Of a DNA stretch of 64,000 bases, positions 8,034 through 16,228 are shown piece after piece. A program made the translations under genes and the position numbers. The notes under the pieces were generated by a model. The model searched no databases, had not been told where the DNA came from, and worked only from the letters and a program-made list of their open reading frames with translations. The stretch's first letter is position 1. Every line of letters begins with the position of its first letter. The stretch is from Mariniflexile gromovii (GTDB lineage: Bacteria > Bacteroidota > Bacteroidia > Flavobacteriales > Flavobacteriaceae), in contig NZ_JAGJCB010000004.1 of assembly GCF_017814435.1 (NCBI RefSeq), positions 1 through 64,000 on the forward strand. The letters run 5' to 3'.

Positions 8034-9935
8034 ATGAGCACATTCCAAGATTTAGGTCTTAATGACGACCTTTTACACGCAATTACCGATTTAGGTTTTA
8101 CAAAACCAAGTGAAGTACAAAGCAAAGCAATCCCTATTTTATTAGAATCTGAAACCGATTTAGTGGCCTTGGCCCAAACCGGAACAGGAAAAACTGCAGC
8201 TTTTGGTTTCCCAATGCTTCACAAAATCAATGTGGATAGCAGAACAACACAAGGTTTGATTTTATCGCCAACCCGCGAACTTTGTTTACAAATTACCAAC
8301 GAAATGAAACTTTACGGTAAATACTGTAAAGGTTTGAACGTGGTGGCTGTTTACGGTGGCTCTAGCATTACAGACCAAGCCAGAGATATTAAAAAAGGCG
8401 CGCAAATTATTGTGGCGACTCCAGGTAGAATTAAAGACATGATCAGCAGAAAATTGGTTGATATTTCTAAAATAGAATATGCTGTTTTAGATGAAGCTGA
8501 TGAGATGTTGAACATGGGTTTTTATGAAGATATCACTGATATTTTATCAAACACACCTGAAGAGAAATGTACTTGGTTATTTTCTGCAACCATGCCAAGA
8601 GAGGTTGCAACTATTGCTAAGAAATTCATGGAAAACCCACAGGAAATTACTGTTGGAAATAAAAATGAAAGCACCAGTCAGGTTTCTCACGAATACTATT
8701 TAGTGAATTCAAGAGACCGTTACGATGCTTTAAAACGTTTGGCAGATGCGAATCCGGATATTTTCTCGGTGGTATTCTGTAGAACTAAAAATGATACACA
8801 AAAAGTTGCCGAACGCCTTATTGAAGATGGTTATAGTGCTGGCGCTTTACATGGCGATTTAAGCCAAAACCAACGTGATTTGGTAATGAAATCGTTTAGA
8901 AATAACCAAATACAAATGCTTGTGGCGACTGATGTTGCTGCGCGTGGTATTGATGTAGACGATATTACCCACGTAATAAACTATCAACTTCCTGATGAAA
9001 TTGAAACCTACACACACCGTTCTGGTCGTACAGGTCGTGCCGGAAAAACAGGCGTTTCTATGGTTATTGTTTCAAAAAGTGAAGTACGTAAAATAAAAAG
9101 CATCGAGCGCATTATTAATAAAGCCTTCGAGAAAAAAGATATTCCAGATGGTTCTGAAATTTGTGAAGTACAATTAATGTCGCTTGCCAATAAAATTCAT
9201 AATACAGAAATCAACCATGAAATTGATAAGCATTTAGCAAGCATCAATGAATTGTTTGAAGACACGTCAAAAGATGAATTAATCAAGAAATTCTTCTCGG
9301 TTGAGTTTACACGTTTCTATAACTATTACCAAAAATCGAAAAACCTAAATATTTCTGATGCCGATATTCGCGATAGAGACAGCGGACGTGATGGTGGTCG
9401 TGATTTTGGTGGAAGCTCTGATTCTACCCGTTACTTTATAAACGTTGGTAGTAAAGACGGTTTCGATTGGATGCAGTTAAAAGACTTCTTAAAAGAAGTT
9501 TTAGAACTTGGTAGAGACGATGTTTTTAAAGTGGAAGTAAAAGACAGTTTCTCATTTTTCAATACTGAAAATGAATTAAAAGATAAAATACTTGCTTTCT
9601 TTACCGATTACAAACACAACGGACGTTTTGTAAATGTTGAAGTTTCTGAAAACCGCGGTGGCGGAGGAAGACGCAACGACCGACGTGGTGGTGGCGGAAG
9701 ACGCGATGGTGGAAACCGAAGCGAAAGACGTGGCGGTGGCGAACGTCGTTCAAGTTCTAGAGGCGATTCTGGAAACAGAGGAGAAAGACGCGGTGGTGAT
9801 GAATCTAGACCAAGACGTTCTGGTGGCGATTTCAAATCAAATGGTTCGGAACCAAACAGGTCTGCAAGACGTTCGGGTGGTGATTCAAAACCAAGTGATT
9901 CTGGTATTTCAAGACCAAGACGCTCTAGACGTTAG
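8034..9935 (+). CDS. DEAD-box ATP-dependent RNA helicase (DeaD/CsdA-like)
   Basis: This 633-residue helicase has the Q motif region FTKPSEVQSKAIP (about 22-34), motif I AQTGTGKT (about 47-54), motif II DEAD within VLDEADEML, motif III SAT, and motif VI HRSGRTGRAG. Residues about 460-545 look like the DbpA/CsdA RNA-binding domain. The tail (about 548-633) is rich in Arg-Gly and Ser and unstructured. Family members remodel rRNA and mRNA, often in the cold. It is monocistronic with a structured leader. The RGG-rich region also creates spurious open frames on other strands. Confidence 0.95.
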   Translation: MSTFQDLGLNDDLLHAITDLGFTKPSEVQSKAIPILLESETDLVALAQTGTGKTAAFGFPMLHKINVDSRTTQGLILSPTRELCLQITNEMKLYGKYCKGLNVVAVYGGSSITDQARDIKKGAQIIVATPGRIKDMISRKLVDISKIEYAVLDEADEMLNMGFYEDITDILSNTPEEKCTWLFSATMPREVATIAKKFMENPQEITVGNKNESTSQVSHEYYLVNSRDRYDALKRLADANPDIFSVVFCRTKNDTQKVAERLIEDGYSAGALHGDLSQNQRDLVMKSFRNNQIQMLVATDVAARGIDVDDITHVINYQLPDEIETYTHRSGRTGRAGKTGVSMVIVSKSEVRKIKSIERIINKAFEKKDIPDGSEICEVQLMSLANKIHNTEINHEIDKHLASINELFEDTSKDELIKKFFSVEFTRFYNYYQKSKNLNISDADIRDRDSGRDGGRDFGGSSDSTRYFINVGSKDGFDWMQLKDFLKEVLELGRDDVFKVEVKDSFSFFNTENELKDKILAFFTDYKHNGRFVNVEVSENRGGGGRRNDRRGGGGRRDGGNRSERRGGGERRSSSRGDSGNRGERRGGDESRPRRSGGDFKSNGSEPNRSARRSGGDSKPSDSGISRPRRSRR

Positions 9936-10040
9936 TTAAAGCCGTTTGTTAATTTTAAGTCAAAATAAAACCTATAAATTTATTATTCATGTTTTGTTTA
10001 GTACTTTTATAACCGTATTTTACCTTAACCCATTAATTGC

Positions 10041-10805
10041 ATGAAGAATTACCTACTCCTGTTTATATGTTTATTTATCTCATCCATAACAATGGCTCAA
10101 GAATTAAACAGTGTGATGGGAGTGGTTGTAAATGCCTCAAATGGCGAGCCACTTGAAAGCGTAAACATCGTAAACCTTAATCAGGTAAAGGGAACAGCAA
10201 CCAATAAAGAAGGAAGCTTTCAAATTGTTGCCAAAGTTAATGACACGCTGCATTTTTCCTATTTAGGATTTAAATCTATAAAAGTGCGTGTTACCAACGA
10301 CTGGTTAAAATTTGGCAGTTCTAAAATTGAACTTACCGAATTGGCATTGGCACTGGAAGAAGTGGTTGTAAATCAATTAAAATTAACGGGGTATTTGGAA
10401 GTAGACATCAAACAAGTGCCTACAATTAATAATAATTACCGTTATAGTATTTCTGGTTTGCCTAGCGGCTATGAAGCTGGAAAATCATCAACTATTACAA
10501 AAATTATTGGTTCTATATTCAATCCTGCCGATTTTCTGCACCGTATGTTTGGTAAAAACCCGAACGAAATGCGTAAGTTGAAAAAGATGAAGGAGGACGA
10601 CGAAATTAGAAACCTTTTGGCTTCACGTTTTGATAGAGAAATGCTTATGGCATTATTACAAGTTGACCGGGTTGATTTAGATGAAATTGTTAGTCAATGC
10701 AACTATTCCAAAGGCTTTATACAAACCGCTAACGATCTCCAAATATTAGATGCCATTAGCGAATGTTACGAAGAATACAAGGTTTTAAATAGAAGCCGAA
10801 AATAA
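10041..10805 (+). CDS. CarboxypepD_reg-like domain protein, exported
   Basis: This 254-residue protein starts with a signal peptide (MKNYLLLFICLFISSITMAQ). A carboxypeptidase regulatory-like beta-sandwich follows (about 22-105: GVVVNASNGEPLESVNIVNL ... LHFSYLGFKSIKV), the plug-side domain seen at the N-terminus of TonB-dependent receptors. Here it stands alone with a helical C-terminal half of no recognised family. It is probably periplasmic or outer-membrane associated. A bidirectional terminator follows at once. Confidence 0.8.
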   Translation: MKNYLLLFICLFISSITMAQELNSVMGVVVNASNGEPLESVNIVNLNQVKGTATNKEGSFQIVAKVNDTLHFSYLGFKSIKVRVTNDWLKFGSSKIELTELALALEEVVVNQLKLTGYLEVDIKQVPTINNNYRYSISGLPSGYEAGKSSTITKIIGSIFNPADFLHRMFGKNPNEMRKLKKMKEDDEIRNLLASRFDREMLMALLQVDRVDLDEIVSQCNYSKGFIQTANDLQILDAISECYEEYKVLNRSRK

Positions 10806-10815
10806 AATTTAAAAG

Positions 10816-10839
10816 AAAAGGAAGCATTTGCTTCCTTTT
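10816..10839. terminator. Bidirectional terminator
   Basis: The stem AAAAGGAAGC / GCTTCCTTTT with loop ATTT is followed by T-rich DNA on the plus strand and preceded by A-rich DNA. It lies between convergent genes. Confidence 0.85.
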
Positions 10840-11492
10840 TTATTTTTCATAATATCTCGCAACAATGTCATCATAACTTTTAATCGTTTTCTTTATCCAA
10901 TCAAAACGTTTTTCAATCAACTCAGTTTCCGTTAACTTCCAATTAATATCAGTTTGTTTTAGCCTTGTAGTAACATGTTGTAGAATAATAGCTGCCGATA
11001 CCGATATATTCAAACTTTCGGTAAAACCAACCATAGGAATTTTCAAATAGCAATCGGCTGCTTTCAAAACCTCTTCCGATAGACCTTCGGTTTCCCTTCC
11101 AAAGAAAAAACAAGATTTTTTAGTAACATCAAACGCGTGCAATTCGCAATCGTTGGCATGTGGTGTGGTGGCAACTATTTGGTAACCATTTTGCTTTAAT
11201 TGCTTGATGCAATCTTAACTGTGTGAAATCGGTTTAAATCTACCCATTTTTGGGCACCCATGGCAATCTCCCTATCAATACGTTTGGAGTTGCGTTCTTC
11301 AACAATATTAACTTCCTGTATACCAAACACATCGCAACTTCTTATTACCGCACTGGTGTTATGCAATTGGTACACATCTTCGGTAGCAACCGTAAAATGT
11401 TTAGTGCGTTGTGCCAATACTTTTTCAAATTTATCTTTGCGCGCTTCGGTTAAAAAAGTTTCTAGATGTTCTAAGAGTTTTAGGTCGGTCAT
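10840..11492 (-). pseudogene. trmH: tRNA/rRNA 2'-O-methyltransferase, TrmH (SpoU) family, frameshifted
   Basis: Two frames together make one SpoU-family protein. The N-terminal part (11196-11492) carries motif 1, NTSAVIRSCDVFGIQEV. The C-terminal part (10840 to about 11212) carries FGRETEGLS and the knot motif IPMVGFTESLNISVSAAI. The frame shifts near 11212-11216: VKIASSN-stop in one frame, DCIKQLKQNGYQIVATTPH in the other. Restoring one base (AAGAT to AAAGAT on the minus strand) joins them into about 217 residues, close to E. coli TrmH (229). This is either a recent inactivation or a sequencing error in an A/T run. All catalytic motifs are intact on both sides. Confidence 0.85.
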
Positions 11493-11529
11493 AATTCTAT
11501 TAAATTTCGAATTTAGTAAAAATGAGTGG

Positions 11530-11549
11530 ATTCCTGCTTTCGCAGGAAT
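11530..11549. repeat. Short palindromic intergenic repeat
   Basis: ATTCCTGC-TTTC-GCAGGAAT is a perfect hairpin. It belongs to the widespread GGATTCCTGC...GCAGGAATGA class of small intergenic repeats. It lies 25 bp before the sirtuin start and falsely extends that reading frame upstream. Confidence 0.7.
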
Positions 11550-11574
11550 GATAAATAATAACTATTTTTATATC

Positions 11575-12258
11575 ATGAAAAAACACCTTGTTGTACTTAC
11601 AGGCGCTGGAATAAGTGCCGAAAGCGGCTTAAAAACCTTTCGTGATGCCGATGGCTTATGGGAAGGTCATGATGTTATGGAAGTTGCCACTCCCGAAGGT
11701 TTTGCTGCAAATCCTGAATTGGTATTGGATTTTTACAACCAACGTCGCAAACAGTTATTTGAAGTAGAACCAAACTCCGCACATATTGATTTGGCAAAAC
11801 TTGAAAAGGATTTTACCGTTTCCATCATTACCCAAAATGTGGATGATTTACACGAACGCGCAGGAAGCAGTAACGTGATTCATTTACACGGCGAATTACT
11901 GAAATCGAGAAATATTGTAGACCCTTTTACCTTATTTGATTGTAAAACAGATATTCATTTAGGCGATACTTGCCCCAACGGACACCAATTACGACCCCAT
12001 ATTGTATGGTTTGGCGAAGAGGTGCCCATGATTAATAAAGCTAGGGAAATTTGCGAAACTGCCGATGTTTTACTAATTATTGGCACTTCTATGCAAGTAT
12101 ATCCTGCTTCTGGTTTAAGACATTATGTTCCTGAAAATACGCCAACGTATTTTATAGATCCGAAACCAAACATGGAGAGCAAACAAAATTTAACAGTTGT
12201 TGCAGAAAATGCAACCATTGGCATGAAAATGCTATTAAAATTATTAATAACTCAATAA
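11575..12258 (+). CDS. cobB: NAD-dependent protein deacylase, sirtuin family (CobB/SIRT5-like)
   Basis: This 227-residue sirtuin removes acyl groups from lysine using NAD. NAD-binding motifs are GAGISAESGLKTFRDADGLW (about 10-29), TQNVDDLHERAG and HLHGE. The Tyr-x-x-Arg pair in DFYNQRRKQL marks the class III, acid-acyl (succinyl/malonyl) preferring subgroup. The usual four-cysteine zinc site is incomplete: I see only FDC and DTCPNG. The ATG at 11575 is chosen because the upstream part of the frame is antisense to trmH and an intergenic repeat. Confidence 0.9.
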   Translation: MKKHLVVLTGAGISAESGLKTFRDADGLWEGHDVMEVATPEGFAANPELVLDFYNQRRKQLFEVEPNSAHIDLAKLEKDFTVSIITQNVDDLHERAGSSNVIHLHGELLKSRNIVDPFTLFDCKTDIHLGDTCPNGHQLRPHIVWFGEEVPMINKAREICETADVLLIIGTSMQVYPASGLRHYVPENTPTYFIDPKPNMESKQNLTVVAENATIGMKMLLKLLITQ

Positions 12259-12377
12259 ATAGCCATTTCATTTTATTATCAATTTTAATTTACTAAAACC
12301 CAATCAAATAATATAAACAGTTCTAAAATTTGCAATTAATCGCTTAATTTTGAATTAGTATTTTAATATATGGATTT

Positions 12378-13172
12378 ATGTGGTTAAGAGTTGGTTGCGA
12401 CTTATTATTTGAAATAGAAGTTCCTACGCCATTTATTCTTATGTTACGTCCTAGAAGTGGCGAACATCAATGGGTAGCCCGCGATGAATTTAAAATTAAA
12501 CCAAATGTTCCGGTAGTAGAATTTACGGATGATTATGGGAATTTATGCCAAAGATTGGTGGCGCCTCCAGGATATTTTTCTATACACACAACGGCCGATG
12601 TTAAAACATCTCAATTTGTTGATACAGCTTTTGATGCGCCGTTTATAGACATCCAAAATTTACCACACAACCTTTTAAATTATTTATTACCAAGCCGTTA
12701 TTGTGAGTCCGATAGATTTAACGATTTAGCTATGGAAATAACCGCAAACCAATTGCCGGGTTACAACCAAGTAGCTGCCATTGAAACGTGGTTACGAAAT
12801 ACTATTAGCTATATTCCTGGGAGTAGCGACTACCCTATTTCAGCCATCGAGGTTAATTACAGACAATCTGGAGTGTGTAGAGATTTAGCGCATTTGGGCA
12901 TTGCCTTATGTAGAAGTTTGAGTATTCCTGCGCGTATGGTGGTAGGCTATTTGCACCATTTAGAACCTATGGATATGCATGCATGGTTTGAAGCTTACGT
13001 TGGCGGACGTTGGTACACCTTTGATGCTACCCAACACGGACCCAAAGGTGGTTATGTGGCTATTGGCTACGGGCATGACGCTGCCGATGTTGCTGTATTT
13101 AACCAGTTTGGACCTTCGGTTTACCCTATAAAACAAGTGGTTGGTGTAGAGTTGATTGAGGAGGATTTATAG
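12378..13172 (+). CDS. Transglutaminase-like domain protein
   Basis: This 264-residue cytosolic protein belongs to the bacterial transglutaminase-like (cysteine protease-like) superfamily. The catalytic cysteine lies in SGVCRDLAHLGIALCRSL, the histidine in MDMHAWFEAYVGGRWYTFDAT, and the aspartate in the same segment. An N-terminal beta domain (about 1-80) precedes it. Many relatives sit in ATP-grasp/peptidase clusters, but no partner is adjacent here. A possible -7 box TAATTTTG lies at 12345-12352. Confidence 0.85.
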   Translation: MWLRVGCDLLFEIEVPTPFILMLRPRSGEHQWVARDEFKIKPNVPVVEFTDDYGNLCQRLVAPPGYFSIHTTADVKTSQFVDTAFDAPFIDIQNLPHNLLNYLLPSRYCESDRFNDLAMEITANQLPGYNQVAAIETWLRNTISYIPGSSDYPISAIEVNYRQSGVCRDLAHLGIALCRSLSIPARMVVGYLHHLEPMDMHAWFEAYVGGRWYTFDATQHGPKGGYVAIGYGHDAADVAVFNQFGPSVYPIKQVVGVELIEEDL

Positions 13173-13293
13173 AGATTTTGTGTTCGTTGAAGGGTTTAGA
13201 CTATCAGTACTTACATGGGTTAGCACTTAACGTTATAGGTACACACCTAATTAAAAATCCTAACTGATTTTCAAAATTAGAGGAGAAATAAAA

Positions 13294-14247
13294 TTATTTT
13301 TTCAGTCCGTGTGTTTCTAATAAATATATAGCCAAAGTAGAAGCTGCACCTACTGCTAATTTTGCGTGTCTTGGCTGCAAACCTTTAAATTTCCCGTCTT
13401 TTCCGTGTCCGCTACCATATTCGTTTCTTACTTCTCCAATTCCCTGAACGACTGACGATAAACTTCCTAAGATTTGTTTTATTGAACTTGCAGCTTTCGC
13501 CTCGTTCGGAATATCATCTGGTGTTAGTTTTAATAATTTAGTGGTTTCTTTCATCAATTTCGGTAAGTCCCAATTTTTATCATATTCTTCTTCTCTTTCG
13601 TCAAATATCGATTTACACGAAGTTTCAATTAATTCTTTAGCTAAACCAATAGAAATATGTGGTGAATTCTCAATTGAAGATTCCATTAAATTTATTTGTT
13701 GAGAAACGTAATCAGCATTTAAAATCTGTTTTATTTCTTTACCTTTCTTTTCTATAGATTCCTTACCATTTATTTTAATCCTGCCTACAAAAATTGGCTT
13801 ATTCGATATTCGTGTCTTTTCAACAATTTCGAAATTATCCTCAGCTAAATTATCATTAAAAATCTGAAGTAATTTATTCACCTCTTCTATATTTGCTCTA
13901 ACTAAAGGGTGAATCATTTCACAAAGGAAATCCAATAATTTGGAATCGTGACAATTTAAAAGGTTGAATCTATCATCATTAAAAATCCAATTATCTTCCC
14001 AATCATAATTATTAACTCTATGTTGCCAAATATCTCCAGCGGCATTCGGGAAGCGACTGTCATAAGAAGGCATATTTTCCAAATCAAACATTCGTGACAG
14101 AAAATTAGATTCTTCAAGTCTCCCAGCCCACCAAAACCCTTCAACTTGGATAAAATCAAATATATTTTGTCTAGTTATTTGAGATATTTTATTCAATGAA
14201 TTTCGTTTTATTTTAATTCCCCTAACATATAACGAACATAATTCCAT
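13294..14247 (-). CDS. Abortive infection family protein (AbiJ N-terminal-like + Abi C-terminus)
   Basis: The C-terminal half (about 190-317) matches the Abi_C type: a helical segment KELIETSCKSIFDEREEEYD, then VVQGIGEVRNEYGSGHGK, whose R-N-x-x-G-x-G-H-G pattern is a hallmark. The N-terminal half (ISQITRQNIFDFI ... WAGRLEESNFLSRMFDL ... RFNLLNCHDSKLLDFLCEM) looks like one of the AbiJ N-terminal domains (NTD3, from memory). Such proteins abort phage infection by killing or stalling the host. It stands alone, with no toxin, methylase or recombinase beside it. The gene is AT-rich with ordinary flanks. Confidence 0.8.
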   Translation of the reverse strand: MELCSLYVRGIKIKRNSLNKISQITRQNIFDFIQVEGFWWAGRLEESNFLSRMFDLENMPSYDSRFPNAAGDIWQHRVNNYDWEDNWIFNDDRFNLLNCHDSKLLDFLCEMIHPLVRANIEEVNKLLQIFNDNLAEDNFEIVEKTRISNKPIFVGRIKINGKESIEKKGKEIKQILNADYVSQQINLMESSIENSPHISIGLAKELIETSCKSIFDEREEEYDKNWDLPKLMKETTKLLKLTPDDIPNEAKAASSIKQILGSLSSVVQGIGEVRNEYGSGHGKDGKFKGLQPRHAKLAVGAASTLAIYLLETHGLKK

Positions 14248-14366
14248 TTCAATAAATCATATTCGAAGCCAAACGAAGATAGTCGATTTTTTCTACAAAA
14301 TCAAACTCAATCCTACAGTATCAAATCAATTTAAATTTTAGGTATAACTATTCGGTATTAGTACAA

Positions 14367-15389
14367 CTATTTAAACATACTAATCAAAATAAGCGTTAGA
14401 AAATAAGAAAAGATAGGTGCAACACTCCAAACAACAAAAAAACGTCTCACTATTTTATTTTTAAAAGTGCTTTTTAAGCCTTTTTTACTAATACTTAAAG
14501 CTATAAAAGCGGCGCCATTTAGTTGTACAAGCGAAGTTGGTATGCCTTTAGTTACCGAAGCAAAAATAAGGAGGCTGGCAACTATAATGGCTATAACAGT
14601 AGCATAAAACGGGGTGACTTCTATTATTTCTTTCCCTGTTGTTTCGGTTACTTTATGCCCTAAAAGTGAACTTCCTATAGCAAAACAAGGTGCTACAATT
14701 AAAACCGATAAAATAATTATGGGCATGAAATTTTTAATACTGTCCGATCCTATTTCATTTGCTGTTAATGATGCAATGGGTGCGGCAGCATTTGCTACGT
14801 TATTGGCACCAATTGAAAACGCTACATATAACGAGGATAAAACCAAAAGTACTTTTAGCCATTTACCGTTTTGATTTATTTCACCAAATTTATATGTAAG
14901 CACTTTACTTTTCAAAACAGGAAACACCCACTTAGTAAGAAAAAACATTATTAAAAATGATATAATTGGTAACAAAACCCAAAAAGGAATAATTTCAAAG
15001 AATAGTTTACGAGTGTTTAGCCCATTTAAAGCTGTGGCGGCCCCGGCAATAGCCAATACTGTGGATTGACTGGTAGATTGTGGAACACCTATTAAATTAG
15101 AAATCAATAACGACAAAGCCACTGATAATAATATTATAGACGTATTAACAGGCGTAAAAAACGAATGGTCTAATAGGCCATCACCCAAAGTTAAAGAAAC
15201 TTGTTTGCCTGCAATTAAAGCACCTGCCAATACCATAACACCAAATAAACCTGGTATAACACTACGTTTTATAACATTGGCACCATAGGCCGCTGAAAAT
15301 GAAGGTGCGGTTCCGCTACCTCCCATGGTTACTGCCAAAAACATAGCCAAAAGGAACGGTATGGTTAAAACATTAAATAATTCAGACAT
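14367..15389 (-). CDS. Inorganic phosphate transporter, Pit family
   Basis: This 340-residue inner-membrane protein has about ten hydrophobic segments. The duplicated Pit signature is present as MGGSGTAPSFSAAYGANV near the N-terminus and SIGANNVANAAAPIASL in the second half (GANN-A). The family imports phosphate, or sulfate in some branches, driven by H+ or Na+. Its start overlaps the end of the DUF2490 gene by 8 bp, so the two are co-transcribed. The overlap suggests a linked outer-membrane partner, which is inference. Confidence 0.9.
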   Translation of the reverse strand: MSELFNVLTIPFLLAMFLAVTMGGSGTAPSFSAAYGANVIKRSVIPGLFGVMVLAGALIAGKQVSLTLGDGLLDHSFFTPVNTSIILLSVALSLLISNLIGVPQSTSQSTVLAIAGAATALNGLNTRKLFFEIIPFWVLLPIISFLIMFFLTKWVFPVLKSKVLTYKFGEINQNGKWLKVLLVLSSLYVAFSIGANNVANAAAPIASLTANEIGSDSIKNFMPIIILSVLIVAPCFAIGSSLLGHKVTETTGKEIIEVTPFYATVIAIIVASLLIFASVTKGIPTSLVQLNGAAFIALSISKKGLKSTFKNKIVRRFFVVWSVAPIFSYFLTLILISMFK

Positions 15390-16122
15390 GCGATTTATTC
15401 TTTTTAAGATTGATATTATGATGAAAAGTTAACCGAACAATGTTTCTATTATAGAGATCTACACCCGATGGTCTTTGCTGAAACCAGTTGATGTAACCTA
15501 ATTCAAATCCGAAATCTTCTGAAGGCATATACTGAACACTGCCGCCATATCTATTTTGGTCAAACACATTATTAGTAATTGAACTACCAACATTGATAAG
15601 GATTTCATCAAAGACTTTTACGGTTGCTTTTTTTACAGGATTATATTGCAACTCTAACTTGTAACGCATTCTAGAATTTGAAAATTCAAATGAACCATCG
15701 GGCTGTTCAAAAAACCTAAACTCTGCCCAATACCGGTGTTCTAAATTTAGTGAATTTGTTAAAATTTGCTTATTATAAATTTCTGCTTGAGGTCGTATTT
15801 CTGCAACATTATAGGTATCCGAGATATTGGGATTATTAGGAAGCGATTGTTCTGAATAAGTTAATCCAACACCAGCAATCCAACCATTTCCTAAAGAACG
15901 CTCCAAATGTGTTTTTGAAAGCATTTGATGTTGCCGCCAAGGAAACCAATATGTTCTTTCTTCAAACTCTTGACGTATTTGGTATGTGTTATTAATCTTT
16001 AATTTAAGATTATACCTAACCCATAAAAGCTGTTGATTATCTACATTCTTTTGGGCATTCCCCCTGAAATGTATTAAAATAAGGAACAGAATTCCTAAAC
16101 TGATATATTTGCCTTTTCGCAT
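15382..16122 (-). CDS. DUF2490 domain outer-membrane protein
   Basis: This 246-residue protein has a signal peptide (about 1-23, ending RGNAQ). The body is built of alternating aromatic/polar strands (YRYWAEFRFFEQ, RMRYKLELQY, FGFELGYINWFQQRP) that fit a small outer-membrane beta-barrel of the DUF2490 family. The final strand ends LTFHHNINLKKNKSHV. A minus-strand -7 box (16146-16153) precedes it. It is the first gene of a two-gene operon with a Pit permease. Confidence 0.8.
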   Translation of the reverse strand: MRKGKYISLGILFLILIHFRGNAQKNVDNQQLLWVRYNLKLKINNTYQIRQEFEERTYWFPWRQHQMLSKTHLERSLGNGWIAGVGLTYSEQSLPNNPNISDTYNVAEIRPQAEIYNKQILTNSLNLEHRYWAEFRFFEQPDGSFEFSNSRMRYKLELQYNPVKKATVKVFDEILINVGSSITNNVFDQNRYGGSVQYMPSEDFGFELGYINWFQQRPSGVDLYNRNIVRLTFHHNINLKKNKSHV

Positions 16123-16145
16123 AAATTATGCATTTATTATTTTGA

Positions 16146-16153
16146 CAAATATA
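16146..16153 (-). promoter_or_regulatory. -7 box of the DUF2490-pit operon
   Basis: On the minus strand the sequence is TATATTTG, about 24 bp before the ATG at 16122. Confidence 0.6.
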
Positions 16154-16228
16154 TTTAATTCCTATTAAATATATAGACTTAATAGGGATTTTATTTTTAA
16201 TTCACATATTTCATTAATTATCAGATGT

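Noticed and set aside
9608-9939. Open frames on both strands through the helicase 3' end
   Set aside because: They are shadows of the Arg-Gly-rich tail, whose codon repeats keep other frames open. They have no start context or homology.
11260-11574. N-terminal extension of the sirtuin to 332 residues
   Set aside because: The added part is antisense to trmH and crosses a palindromic intergenic repeat. The ATG at 11575 starts directly at the conserved NAD-binding domain.
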